In this document: piece after piece, positions 41,051 through 53,320 of the stretch
Numbering within the stretch: the stretch's first letter is position 1
Layout: the number at the start of each line of letters is the position of its first letter
NCBI GenBank assembly: GCA_964613665.1
Contig: CAZTIG010000018.1
Coordinates: forward strand, 1-64,000
DNA: 64,000 nucleotides
Origin: CAZQFV01 sp964613665
GTDB taxonomy: Bacteria > Chloroflexota > Chloroflexia > DTKN01
Direction of reading: 5' to 3'
Made by a program: the position numbers and the translations under genes
The notes under the pieces: generated by a model
The model's database searches: none
The model's input: the letters and a program-made list of their open reading frames with translations, nothing else
Told to the model about the DNA's origin: nothing

Positions 41051-41200
41051 ATGCCCCAACCGGCCGAGGAAGGCCCCATCATCTGCCCCGAGTGCGGTGG
41101 AGAGCTGCTGTACGACAGGGAAGGAGCGTGCTGGGTCTGCGACACCTGCGCGCTCGAGTTCGACGAAGAGGACTGGGAGATCGTGGACGAGGAGCAGTAG
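41051..41200 (+). CDS. tiny acidic zinc-ribbon protein 2
   Basis: 49 residues: IICPECGGELLYDREGACWVCDTCALEF with CPEC...CDTC, then DEEDWEIVDEEQ. The shared core with its neighbour (ICPECGxEL-YD-E---WVC--C--E) shows tandem duplication. GGAGGACGCC precedes the ATG. The EEDW in the tail echoes the LysW C terminus but is internal. Confidence 0.7.
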   Translation: MPQPAEEGPIICPECGGELLYDREGACWVCDTCALEFDEEDWEIVDEEQ

Positions 41201-41228
41201 CCGAGGTGGCCCCGCGGTCCCGCTCTCT

Positions 41229-41257
41229 TTGACAAAACGCCCTGTTGCGGGTATGAT
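41229..41257 (+). promoter_or_regulatory. ppdK promoter
   Basis: TTGACA (41229-41234), 17 bp, TATGAT (41252-41257). A GC-rich leader of about 100 nt follows. Confidence 0.85.
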
Positions 41258-41361
41258 ACTCGCTTGGCACACGAACGCCGCCCGGTTGCACACAGTTTCC
41301 GCTCGCTCTCGGGCGATGCCGATCGACGTGGGGCGATGCCCCCCAGAGGAGGTTGAGCACG

Positions 41362-44286
<2,925 letters not shown>

Positions 44287-44402
44287 GGCTGGAGATCAAA
44301 GTTCGAATCTGAAGTTCGGACCCCCACGAAGGACGCACCGAACCAGGCGCCGAGGACACTCCCAGCCTCGGGGCCCGGTTGCTCATGCCCGATGCCGGCC
44401 CC

Positions 44403-45464
44403 CTACCTCCTCGCCCGCTGGTTCCACCGCTCCAGCTTCGCCAGCTGCTCCAGCGTGGCAAAGACGACGACCTTGTCCCCTCCTTGCAGGCACGCCTCTG
44501 CTGCCGGGTGCATGTCGCGCTGCTGCCCGCGCTGTAGAAAGACCACCGACAGGTCCGCCATCTCCTCCAGTTGCTGCACCGTCCGGCCGACCAGCTGCCC
44601 TCCCGCCCGCACCACCATCTCGCTCACATTCATCACCTGGCCCTCCAGGACGAACGAGTGGGTCACGCCCTCGCGGATGGCCGCCGTGGCAAAGGCCGGC
44701 GCGGCGATGGCCGAGGCGCTGAGGGCCATCTGCACGCCAAAGATCGGTCCCAGCTTCTCCGCCAGATCGGCATCGAACATGCGCAGCACCACCCGGATGT
44801 CCGGGTTCAGTTGGCGGGCCTTGATCACGACGTCCAGGTTCGTCAGGTCGTTGTTGGTGGCCACAACGATGGCCTGGGCGCGCTCCGTCCCGGCCTGTCG
44901 CAGCACCTCCAGGTCGGTCGCATCACCGGCGAGGACCACTGCACCCGCCCGCCGGGCGCGCTCGATAAAGGCCACCCGCGTGTCCAACTCGATCGCCACG
45001 ACCTCCTGCCCGAACTCCAGCAGCTGCCGGAGCACGCGGAAGCCCACGTGCCCCAGGCCGCACACGACCACGTGCTGGGAATAGGTCGATGCCAGGGCCA
45101 CGGTCCACTCTCCTGATGGATTGCGCCTGTCCAGGAGGAGCAGGCTGAAGCTGATGATCCCCTCGGCGACGACGCCGAGCCCCAGGATGGGCACGACGAA
45201 AAAGAGCACCTCCAGCGGCCCCTCGGGGAAAGGCAGGCTCGACTGGAAAAAGAGCATGCTGAAAGCGCCGTAGAGAGCTTGGCCGAAGGAGATTCCCTGC
45301 TGCGTGGTCGGGTCGACATAGGCCAGCCACAGGATGAGCGTGCCCAGGACGATGATGGCGACAAAAACGCTCAGGGAAAGGCGGAAGCGGCGCCACAGCA
45401 GGATGGTGACGCGCACGTTGGCCAGCAGGAGCCGGCGCAGGCGCAGCAGCCAGCGGCGCAGCAT
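44403..45464 (-). CDS. RCK-domain ion-channel-like protein without TxGYG filter
   Basis: A 353-residue protein with two N-terminal helices (about 27-48, 82-112), then RCK_N/TrkA-N (HVVVCGLGHVGFRVLRQLL, VVAIELD, GDATDLEVLRQAG) and RCK_C (about 265-345). The layout is that of a ligand-gated K+ channel, but between the helices the pore reads FSMLFFQSSLPFPEGP; no TVGYGD-like filter exists. It may be a non-selective or CASTOR-like channel, or a sensor. The gene follows the phosphatase gene by 7 bp and belongs to a purA-PP2C-RCK unit. Confidence 0.82.
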   Translation of the reverse strand: MLRRWLLRLRRLLLANVRVTILLWRRFRLSLSVFVAIIVLGTLILWLAYVDPTTQQGISFGQALYGAFSMLFFQSSLPFPEGPLEVLFFVVPILGLGVVAEGIISFSLLLLDRRNPSGEWTVALASTYSQHVVVCGLGHVGFRVLRQLLEFGQEVVAIELDTRVAFIERARRAGAVVLAGDATDLEVLRQAGTERAQAIVVATNNDLTNLDVVIKARQLNPDIRVVLRMFDADLAEKLGPIFGVQMALSASAIAAPAFATAAIREGVTHSFVLEGQVMNVSEMVVRAGGQLVGRTVQQLEEMADLSVVFLQRGQQRDMHPAAEACLQGGDKVVVFATLEQLAKLERWNQRARR

Positions 45465-45471
45465 CTCGCCC

Positions 45472-46182
45472 TCACTCGATCGGCAGCCAGGCCACCAGCG
45501 ATCGCACCGGCACCGCGCTCTCCTCGGCCGGCGAGATCGTCACCACCACGACGCTGGCGTCGTCGTGCGGCCGGCCCTGTTCCAGCGCGACGGCCTCGGC
45601 CAGGAGCGCGTCGGCCAGCGCCTGGGCCGAGGACCAACCCCGGGCCAGCCAACGCTCCAGGAAGGCCCGCACATCCAGCCTCGTCCCCTGGCGCTCGCCA
45701 GCATTGACCACCCCGTCGCTGGTCACGACGACGCCGCTGTGCTCCTGCAGTGGCCGCTCCACAATGACCGGCTTGGTCCCCGGATAGATCCCGATGGGCG
45801 TAACGACCTCGTCGTGGACCTCGACGCCCTCCGTGGAGATATAGTAGGCCGGGCACTGGTCGTTGCGCGACAGGACCAGCGTCCGCGTCCGCAGGTCCAC
45901 CGAGACGATGTCCAGCGTGGCCGTCACGTGGCCCTGGCGCAACGTGTAGAGGTAGTCGTGCACCGACCGCGCCACCGCCCCGTCGCGCGTACCCTCCTTG
46001 ATCAGCATCGCCCCCCGGCTGACGATGAGGTTGCTGATCGTCTTGGCGGCCGGGCCGCTCCCCTGGGCGTCCACGAGCAGAATGGACAGGCCGCCGTGCG
46101 GCCGCTCCACGATCTCGACCGTGTCCCCGCTCTCGCGGCTGGCGTACTTGTGGGTTTTGGCGACGGCGACCTGGACCAGCAT
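45472..46182 (-). CDS. PP2C/SpoIIE-like protein phosphatase
   Basis: A 236-residue PPM-superfamily phosphatase domain: ILLVDAQGSGPAAKTISNL, GHVTATLDIVSVDLRTRTLVLSRN, GVVVTSDGVVNAGERQG and HDDASVVVVTISP provide the conserved metal-binding Asp residues (DA-G, SDG, DD). No sensory domain is attached. It starts 2 bp after purA and ends 7 bp before the channel-like gene, so the three are one transcript; partner-switching regulation is possible but no anti-sigma antagonist is adjacent. Confidence 0.82.
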   Translation of the reverse strand: MLVQVAVAKTHKYASRESGDTVEIVERPHGGLSILLVDAQGSGPAAKTISNLIVSRGAMLIKEGTRDGAVARSVHDYLYTLRQGHVTATLDIVSVDLRTRTLVLSRNDQCPAYYISTEGVEVHDEVVTPIGIYPGTKPVIVERPLQEHSGVVVTSDGVVNAGERQGTRLDVRAFLERWLARGWSSAQALADALLAEAVALEQGRPHDDASVVVVTISPAEESAVPVRSLVAWLPIE

Positions 46183-46184
46183 GG

Positions 46185-47468
<1,284 letters not shown>

Positions 47469-47525
47469 CACCACACCTCAAAGATGGAGATGGAGATGGG
47501 AAAGAGCATCAGGATGTATGTATCC

Positions 47526-47531
47526 ATTATA
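47526..47531 (-). promoter_or_regulatory. purA -10 box
   Basis: Minus-strand TATAAT (47531-47526); at 17 bp the -35 would be TGGGCA, a weak match. The remaining intergenic sequence to 47682 holds nothing recognised. Confidence 0.5.
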
Positions 47532-47682
47532 CACGATCAAGGGCCGTTTGCCCACCCATACTTCTTTCCTATCTTCCGCGCGCGCCGGCGCCTGCTGCCG
47601 GCCCGGCAGCGAAAAGCAGAAGCGGCAGGGACGCTGCGTGCGACGCCACTGCCGCGGAAGAGAGGCAGTCCCCGGGTTTGCC

Positions 47683-48138
47683 CTACTGCTCCTGCAGCAG
47701 GCTGTCCACCTCCTCGCGGATATCGTGCAGGTCGGCGAAGGAGCGGTAGACCGAGGCGAAGCGGATGTAGGCGATGGTGTCGATCCCGCGCAGCTTCTCC
47801 ATGACCAGCTCGCCGATGGCGCGGCTGGAGACCTCCTCGTTGGCCGTGGCGAAGAGAGCAGTCTCGGTCTCGTCGATCACGCGCTGGATGGCCTCGGCAG
47901 GGATGGGGCGCTTGCCGCAGGCCACGCGGATGCCATACTCCAACTTGCGGCGGTCGTACGGCTCGCGCCGGCCGTCCTTCTTCACCACCGCCAGGCTGAT
48001 CGGCTCCACCCGCTCGTAGGTGGTGAAGCGCCGCCCACACTCGCGGCACTGCCGCCTGCGGCGGACGGCCTCCACATCGAAGATCTCGCGCGTGTCGATG
48101 ACCCGGGAGTCGCTCGCCCGGCAGAATGGACATCTCAT
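47683..48138 (-). CDS. nrdR: transcriptional repressor NrdR
   Basis: A 151-residue NrdR: zinc ribbon MRCPFCRASDSRVIDTRE...CRECGRRFTTYERVE followed by an ATP-cone (VVKKDGRREPYDRRKLEYGI...IGELVMEKLRGIDTIAYIRFASVYRSF). It represses ribonucleotide reductase genes in response to ATP/dATP. No nrd gene or clear NrdR box is in the window. The start MRCPFC is invariant in the family. Confidence 0.97.
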   Translation of the reverse strand: MRCPFCRASDSRVIDTREIFDVEAVRRRRQCRECGRRFTTYERVEPISLAVVKKDGRREPYDRRKLEYGIRVACGKRPIPAEAIQRVIDETETALFATANEEVSSRAIGELVMEKLRGIDTIAYIRFASVYRSFADLHDIREEVDSLLQEQ

Positions 48139-48195
48139 GGCACCCGCTCCTGGCTAGTCTCAAGGTCGGCAATCCAGGCTCCCCCCGTCCTTGCC

Positions 48196-48224
48196 ATTAT
48201 AGTACACTTTGGCCGTTTCGACAA
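48196..48224 (-). promoter_or_regulatory. nrdR promoter
   Basis: Minus-strand TTGTCG (48224-48219), 17 bp, TATAAT (48201-48196). Confidence 0.7.
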
Positions 48225-48324
48225 GTGGCAATCGCGAAGCGGCACGGCCACAAAAGTCGCCGGCCTTGACCGGCAAGTGCCCGGCCCCGGCAACGACACG
48301 ACGCCGCCTATGCAGGGGCGGCGC

Positions 48325-48391
48325 AATGGCACGGCCGTGTCGCGCTTCGTGCAGGCCGGGCGCTTGCCATTCGTGGTGCACCACCGCGACC
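48325..48391 (+). repeat. dispersed 67-bp repeat, intergenic copy
   Basis: Matches the reverse complement of 31496-31562 at 58 of 67 positions, including the CCATTCGTGGTGCACC core also found at 16514-16529. Confidence 0.8.
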
Positions 48392-48572
48392 TTGATATGG
48401 CCATGGCGGAACCGGCGCCCGCCGTATTCGCAGGTCGACCCTGGCGCGCTCCGCCCGCAATCAGATGCTCGCCGAGTTGGGGTGGCCCGACGCGCCCGGC
48501 GCAGCGTGAGCTCCCATCGGGCCAGGCGGAGCGCTGCCGTGTTGCACCGTCGAGAGTGGCACGCACCCGCGC

Positions 48573-48989
48573 TCAGCCGTGCAGCGCGGCGCGGACGCGC
48601 GCGGCCACCGCATCCAGCGGCTCCGCGTTGCGCGCCAGCTGTCCCCGCGCCAGGGGTAGGCCGTCGCCATACCAGCGCGGGATCAGGTGCACGTGCAGGT
48701 GCGGAACCACCTGGCCGGCAGCGCGCCCGTTGTTCTGCAGCACGGCGAGGCCGTCCGGCTGCAGCGCCTGCCGCAGCGCGCGGCCTACCCGCGCAACCAG
48801 CTCCATCAGCACGGCCCCCGTCTCTTCATCGATCTCCCAGATGGCTTGCCAGTGCACCCGCGGGATCACCAGGGTGTGCCCGGGCGCGGCCGGCTGCACG
48901 TCGAGAAAGGCGAGGGCGGCCTCCTCTTGGCAGAGGATCTCGGCCGGGGCCCGCCCGGCGGCGATGGCGCAGAAGATGCAGTCCTCCAT
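48573..48989 (-). CDS. HIT-family nucleotide hydrolase
   Basis: A 138-residue Hint-branch HIT protein, acting on nucleotide phosphoramidates or dinucleotides. CIFCAIAAGRAPAEI, FLDVQPAAPGHTLVIPRVH and the catalytic triad VVPHLHVHLIPRW (His-x-His-x-His) are visible. Last gene of the minus-strand run from the PATAN/GTPase module, 13 bp after DUF4870. Confidence 0.93.
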   Translation of the reverse strand: MEDCIFCAIAAGRAPAEILCQEEAALAFLDVQPAAPGHTLVIPRVHWQAIWEIDEETGAVLMELVARVGRALRQALQPDGLAVLQNNGRAAGQVVPHLHVHLIPRWYGDGLPLARGQLARNAEPLDAVAARVRAALHG

Positions 48990-49002
48990 GGCCGCGGGCC
49001 CC

Positions 49003-49548
49003 CTAGGCCACTTTCCGCGGGTGGATCCACTCCGAGACCCAGCGGTAGCGAAAGTCCTTGCCGTCGAGCACGTGGAGTGCCCCGACGCAGCCGTAGATCA
49101 GGCTGCCCACGGTCACCACGGCGGTGAGCGCCGAGATGCCCAGCGCCAGCGGCAGCAGGCAGAAGCCGACCCCGATGAACATCAGCGGGATCGTCACAAG
49201 CCACAGGATGCCCGTGATGATCCCCAGCACCAGCCCTACCAGCATGGCCAGCCCCTGGAAGACGAACGCCTGCAGGGCGTGCCAGGACACGTACTCTGAC
49301 TTTTTCTCGTACAAGAAGCTCAGGACCAGCGCCAGGACGGGGCCACCGATGCCGGTGATCAGGTTGAGGAGGATCCCGCCATGGGCCAGCGCCGCGACCC
49401 GGCGCTCCTCGGCAGTCAGGCGCGGCACAGCCTCCAGCGCCACGGCGGGCTCTGCCAGCACCGGCAAGTCGCCTGCCGGCGGCACTGGTCCGGGCGGGGC
49501 CGGCTCCGCCTGCAGCACGGGAGCCTCGTCCTTTCTCTTTCGCGGCAT
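49003..49548 (-). CDS. DUF4870 membrane protein
   Basis: A 181-residue protein with a Pro/Ala/Glu-rich cytoplasmic N terminus (1-45) and three or four hydrophobic helices. ERRVAALAHGGILLNLITGIGGPVLALVLSFLYEKKSEYVSWHALQAFVFQ is the DUF4870 layout (described in parts), with WHALQAFVFQ as hallmark. ATG at 49548 follows AGGAGGGAAACG; a start seven codons earlier lacks this. Follows the bactofilin-like gene by 22 bp. Function unknown. Confidence 0.85.
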   Translation of the reverse strand: MPRKRKDEAPVLQAEPAPPGPVPPAGDLPVLAEPAVALEAVPRLTAEERRVAALAHGGILLNLITGIGGPVLALVLSFLYEKKSEYVSWHALQAFVFQGLAMLVGLVLGIITGILWLVTIPLMFIGVGFCLLPLALGISALTAVVTVGSLIYGCVGALHVLDGKDFRYRWVSEWIHPRKVA

Positions 49549-49570
49549 CGTTTCCCTCCTGTTGCCCATG

Positions 49571-50521
49571 TCAGCGCCGGGAGGGGCCGACCACCTGGCT
49601 GCAGGTGCCCACGCGGCTCAGGACGACCGCCCCGACTCCGGCGCTGGCCAGCAGCACGGCACAGGCCGGCCCCCACCAGGGGGCGACCACGGCCGGCAGC
49701 ACCGTCAGCACGACCAGGATGGCCAGGCCCAGCGCGGTGGACAACCCGGCCGGCAGAGCCTGCAGCCGCGCCCGCAGGGCCTCGCCCAACGCCATGCCGC
49801 CCACCGTCAGCCCGGCCAGGTACAGCAGCAGCACCGGCAGGACGAGCACCGGGACCAACACCACCCCCACCACCGTGAGCAGGAGCAGCAGGAGCGCCAC
49901 CGGGACGATTGCGGCCAGCAGGATGGTGCTGGCCACTCCCAGCCCCAGGCTCGGGAGAAACCGCCCCCGCAGTGTCTCCACCACGGCCTGGCTGCGCCGC
50001 GGCCAACAGGCCCGCAGGCCCCAGGCCAGCAGCAGGCACAGGCCCAGCGCCACGGCCGCGGCCAGCGCGGCGCCGCCCAGCTGAGCCCACAGCGAGGCCT
50101 CCGGACGGTCGTATACGCTTTCCCACCCCGCCACGGCCGGCCCGCCCACGAGCACGCCGCCGCGGACGGCGCTGCCCGCCTCCATGTGCAGCAGGCCGCC
50201 CAGGACGCTCACGTCCCCGGCGACCTGCGCGCGGCCCTGCAGCAGAACCTCGCCGGCCAGGCTGACCACGTCCCCCTCCACCTGGCCGCTGACCCAGACC
50301 GATCCGCCGATAGCAACGGCGCTTCCGCCGACCCGCCCGCGCACGACGACATCCCCGCCGATGGCGACAGCATCGCCGGCACATGACTCGCCCGCGGGGA
50401 CGATCACATCCTGGCCCACGCGGATGCACTGCGGACCCTGGGCCAGGGCCGGCCGGACCAGGAGGAAGGCCCCCCCGAGCACGGCCACAGCGATGGCAGC
50501 AGCGACCACGATCCGCGGCAT
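49571..50521 (-). CDS. bactofilin/polymer-forming-like membrane protein
   Basis: A 316-residue exported protein: signal peptide (about 1-27, ending ALAQ), then a beta-helical stretch of short repeats (VIVPAGESCAGDAVAIGG, DVVVRGRVGGSAVAIGG, SVWVSGQVEGDVVSLAGE, VLLQGRAQVAGDVSVLGG; each under 20 residues) like polymer-forming cytoskeletal domains, and about five C-terminal helices. GGAGGAACGG precedes the ATG. Its place right after sigma and anti-sigma genes suggests an envelope-stress output. Confidence 0.8.
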   Translation of the reverse strand: MPRIVVAAAIAVAVLGGAFLLVRPALAQGPQCIRVGQDVIVPAGESCAGDAVAIGGDVVVRGRVGGSAVAIGGSVWVSGQVEGDVVSLAGEVLLQGRAQVAGDVSVLGGLLHMEAGSAVRGGVLVGGPAVAGWESVYDRPEASLWAQLGGAALAAAVALGLCLLLAWGLRACWPRRSQAVVETLRGRFLPSLGLGVASTILLAAIVPVALLLLLLTVVGVVLVPVLVLPVLLLYLAGLTVGGMALGEALRARLQALPAGLSTALGLAILVVLTVLPAVVAPWWGPACAVLLASAGVGAVVLSRVGTCSQVVGPSRR

Positions 50522-50540
50522 CCGTTCCTCCGCGATCCGC

Positions 50541-51104
50541 TCAGAGAGAGCCGCTGCGAGGGGCGCTACGGCGCCACAGCCACACCCACAGCAGCGCGGC
50601 GGCGGCCACGGCCAGCCCGGAGACGGCCAGCCAAGGCCAGCGCAGGCCCTGCCACAGCGCGCCCAGCACGTGGCCCAGCGCGCCGAGGAGCTGCGGGACA
50701 TCGCCCCATCCCGCGGCGGCGATCTCCTTTCCTCCCTGCCGCAGGAGCAGCCAGTCTTCCTGCCCGGGCTGCAGGCCCAGGAGGGCCGTCAGCGCGGCCA
50801 GCCCCACAAAGAGCAGCACCATCCCGGCCAGCACCGCCTGGCTGGCCCGCGTCCAGATCGGCACAGGGAGGGCCAGCGATCGACGGTCCGCGGGGAGACG
50901 CGCCAGCACCCTGGCCGAAAGGCCGGCCGGCGGGTCCAGCCACTGGGGGCGGCCCAGGACATCGTGAGCGCGGCGCATGGCGGCCCAGGTAGCCCGGCAG
51001 CGGGCACACCGCTCCAGGTGCCGGGAGAGGCGGGCTAGCTCCTGGGGAGGCAGTCCTCCATCGAGCTGCAGCGACATCAGGCTGCTGGCCGCACGACAGC
51101 GCAT
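50541..51104 (-). CDS. anti-sigma factor with zinc-finger (zf-HC2)
   Basis: A 187-residue protein. The N terminus has the zinc-finger HLERCARC (His-x3-Cys-x2-Cys) of ZAS anti-sigma factors; two hydrophobic segments lie at about 88-110 and 158-177, so it is membrane-bound. Its start overlaps the ECF sigma gene by 28 bp, fixing its partner. It should hold the sigma factor inactive until an envelope signal is sensed. Confidence 0.88.
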   Translation of the reverse strand: MRCRAASSLMSLQLDGGLPPQELARLSRHLERCARCRATWAAMRRAHDVLGRPQWLDPPAGLSARVLARLPADRRSLALPVPIWTRASQAVLAGMVLLFVGLAALTALLGLQPGQEDWLLLRQGGKEIAAAGWGDVPQLLGALGHVLGALWQGLRWPWLAVSGLAVAAAALLWVWLWRRSAPRSGSL

Positions 51105-51655
51105 CGCTCTTCTTCCTCTTGCATCGCCCGGGCCAGCATGTTGCGTGCCCGGTGCAGCCGCGTCTTGACCGTGTTCAGCGACAGGCCGGCCGCGGCAGCA
51201 ATCTCCTCATATGACAGGTCGTACCAGTAGCGCAACACGACGACCACCCGGTACTTGTCGGGCAGGCGCTGCAAGAGCCGCTGGAGCTGGGCGGACTCCT
51301 CCGCGCGCAATACCCCGCTCGAAGGCTCCTCCACGTCCGCCGCCAGCCGGAACGAGACGTCCTCCAGCGACATCCAGGCATATCGCCGCCGGCGCAGGAT
51401 ATCCACGCACAGGTTGGAGGCGATCGCCAGGAGCCAGGAGGAGAACTTCCGGCCCAACTGGAAGGACGGGAGGGCCGCATAGGCCCGCAGAAAGGACTCC
51501 TGCGCAGCGTCCTCGGCATCTTCGGCATTCCCCAGCAGGCGGTAGGCCAGGTTGTACACCTGCCGCTGGTAGCGACAGACTAGCTGTGCAAAGGCCGGCT
51601 GGTCGCCCTGCAACGCCTGCAAGATCCAGATTTGTTCTTCCTGCGCTGGATCCAT
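51077..51655 (-). CDS. ECF RNA polymerase sigma factor
   Basis: A 192-residue group 4 sigma factor: region 2 (FAQLVCRYQRQVYNLAYRLL, DAEDAAQESFLRAYAALPSF, KFSSWLLAIASNLCVDILRR) and region 4 (LPDKYRVVVVLRYWYDLSYEEIA, LSLNTVKTRLHRARNMLA). It directs RNA polymerase to stress promoters and is paired with the overlapping anti-sigma gene. It follows a GTPase gene by 54 bp, so it may be transcribed with the PATAN/GTPase module. Confidence 0.95.
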   Translation of the reverse strand: MDPAQEEQIWILQALQGDQPAFAQLVCRYQRQVYNLAYRLLGNAEDAEDAAQESFLRAYAALPSFQLGRKFSSWLLAIASNLCVDILRRRRYAWMSLEDVSFRLAADVEEPSSGVLRAEESAQLQRLLQRLPDKYRVVVVLRYWYDLSYEEIAAAAGLSLNTVKTRLHRARNMLARAMQEEEERCAVVRPAA

Positions 51656-51709
51656 CGCCGTTACTCTCTGATTACGGAGATACGGGAGGAATGTTCCGTG
51701 AGGAAGGCG

Positions 51710-52243
51710 CTATCCTTCCTCGGCCTCCTGCAGAACCAGGTAGAGCAGTTCCAGCAGAACCGCCTTGACGCTGTCGCGGCGGGTGGCTGCACAGGGCAGC
51801 ACCTTGATGGTCTCGGGCAGGCGCAGCGCCAGGCGCAGCTCTTCCGGGGACCAGGCATTGTCCAGGTCCTGCTTGTTGGCCACGATGAGATAGGGGCTCT
51901 CGCGGTAGGAGGTGAAAAAGTCGACGATGCGCAGCGTCTCGCGGAACGTCTCCGGCCGGGTGCTGTCCACCAGGATGAGCAGCCCCAGCATGCCCTCGGA
52001 GAGAATCTCCCACATGAAGTCAAAGCGCTTCTGGCCCGGCGTGCCAAAGAGGTGCAGCACCAGATCGTTGGCGATGGTGATGCGGCCAAAGTCCATGGCC
52101 ACGGTCGTCTCCGCCTTGATCTGGCTGACCTCGTCGGTCGAGCGGCGTTCGGTGGAAACGACCTCGATCTCGCTGATGGTGCGGATGAACTGGGTCTTGC
52201 CAGAGTTCACCGCTCCGGTGATGACCATCTTGACCGTCTTCAC
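51710..52243 (-). CDS. small GTPase associated with PATAN/roadblock systems
   Basis: A 177-residue Ras-like GTPase: P-loop ITGAVNSGKTQFIRTI, switch II HLFGTPGQKRFDFMWEIL, base motif VANKQDLDNA. This class (GTP-binding protein of roadblock operons, distinct from MglA with PGLSGKTTN) is common in Actinobacteria, Deinococcus and Chloroflexota. GTG start with GGAGGAG 8 nt upstream. It lies 113 bp after the DUF4388 gene. Confidence 0.92.
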   Translation of the reverse strand: MKTVKMVITGAVNSGKTQFIRTISEIEVVSTERRSTDEVSQIKAETTVAMDFGRITIANDLVLHLFGTPGQKRFDFMWEILSEGMLGLLILVDSTRPETFRETLRIVDFFTSYRESPYLIVANKQDLDNAWSPEELRLALRLPETIKVLPCAATRRDSVKAVLLELLYLVLQEAEEG

Positions 52244-52356
52244 CTACCCAGCTCCTCCCGGCAGCCGGACAACGACGGCAGTGCGTAGATCGGGTGGCAA
52301 GGCGAGCGCCAAGGCCACCAGGTTAGCGGTTTGACAGCGCCCCGGTCCAAGGGGAA

Positions 52357-53175
52357 CTACATCCCTCGAATCCGCTCGATGATCCGGTTGATGAGGCTGC
52401 GCTTGGGGCGCTCAACCGGGACCGGGGCGCTAACCCCAGGGGGGGGTGAAGGTTTCTCCTTCACCAGTTCCACCAGGCCGGCCGAGATAAAGCCATAGAT
52501 GATCCGGCAGACCTCGAATTCGCCCAGGCCGGTGCGCTCGGAGATCGTGCGCACCGCGTCCTTGCCGTTGATGCGGGCAAAGACGCGCCACTCGTCGGGC
52601 GTCAGGTTGACCCCCTTGGCGCGCTCGCTGGGCTGGTCCACGAACTTGACCACCACCTCGGTGCTGGGGATGCGATCGCGGATGCGGCTCCACTCGTCAA
52701 TGCGCCGCACGCCCTCCATGATGATGTTCTCTACCCCCAGTGGGAGCGTGATCATCACGTCGCCCGGGGCCACCAGCACGCCGGCGTCGAAGCGGAACTC
52801 CCCGTCCGCCCAGGTGAAGAGGCGATAGACCGTCTCCTCGATCTGGGTACGGACGTGCCGCCGCAGCTCCTCGTCCGCCACGTAGCCGAGGTCGACCAGG
52901 ACGGCGCCCAGCGGCTTGCCGGCATAGGGTCCCTGCTGGAGATGCACGGCGTGATCGCGCTGTTCGCTGGTGATGCGGCCGACCCGCACCAGCATCTCCC
53001 CCAGGCGCTCCTCGCGGCTGTACTGGGTGGCATAGACCAGCTTGCCCTTTTCAAAGTACAGCGTGGCGGCGTCGTCGGAGCGCTTGAGGGTCAGCCGGCC
53101 TGTCTTGTAGCCGCGGTCGACCAGGTAGAGAAAGTCCGCCAGGTTAAAGTCGCGCAGGTTGCCAACCAGTGCCAT
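52357..53175 (-). CDS. DUF4388 (PATAN) protein, second copy
   Basis: A 272-residue paralogue of the protein at 33238-34068: PATAN core (LVGNLRDFNLADFLYLVDRGYKTGRL, ATLYFEKGKLVYATQ), an extra MshEN-like stretch (RLGEMLVRVGRITSEQRDHAV, PLGAVLVDLGYVADEELRRHV), the VYRLFTWADGEFRFDAG segment, and a winged helix (DEWRVFARINGKDAVRTISERTGLGEFE). The second copy thus differs by this insert. First gene of a minus-strand run including GTPase, sigma and anti-sigma. Confidence 0.88.
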   Translation of the reverse strand: MALVGNLRDFNLADFLYLVDRGYKTGRLTLKRSDDAATLYFEKGKLVYATQYSREERLGEMLVRVGRITSEQRDHAVHLQQGPYAGKPLGAVLVDLGYVADEELRRHVRTQIEETVYRLFTWADGEFRFDAGVLVAPGDVMITLPLGVENIIMEGVRRIDEWSRIRDRIPSTEVVVKFVDQPSERAKGVNLTPDEWRVFARINGKDAVRTISERTGLGEFEVCRIIYGFISAGLVELVKEKPSPPPGVSAPVPVERPKRSLINRIIERIRGM

Positions 53176-53213
53176 GGGCACCCCCCTGTTGGGTAAGGTT
53201 TGCCAGTGGTTCT

Positions 53214-53242
53214 ATTATACTTGCTTCGGGGCACTACGTCAA
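53214..53242 (-). promoter_or_regulatory. promoter of PATAN-GTPase-sigma run
   Basis: Minus-strand TTGACG (53242-53237), 17 bp, TATAAT (53219-53214). Confidence 0.8.
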
Positions 53243-53249
53243 CACGGAG

Positions 53250-53278
53250 TTGCGCGTCCCCAGCGACTATAGTACAAT
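53250..53278 (+). promoter_or_regulatory. promoter of metalloprotease gene
   Basis: TTGCGC (53250-53255), 17 bp, TACAAT (53273-53278); back to back with the divergent promoter, 7 bp between the -35 boxes. Confidence 0.75.
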
Positions 53279-53320
53279 AGCATTGCCACGGGCCAGGAAC
53301 GCCTGCCCGGTAGGAGGTGC

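Larger units (their letters stand above)
48139..48572. other. intergenic region with nrdR promoter and dispersed repeat
   Basis: 434 bp without a gene. It holds the nrdR promoter (48196-48224) and a 67-bp dispersed repeat (48325-48391). The right part (48392-48572) is GC-rich and featureless to me; no terminator is evident for the HIT gene. Confidence 0.6.

Noticed and set aside
44300..44320. GTTCGAATC, like a tRNA T-loop
   Set aside because: No acceptor, D or anticodon arm can be built around it.
48219..48260. NrdR box near the nrdR promoter
   Set aside because: No pair of ACACwAtATaTwGTgT-like sites is visible.
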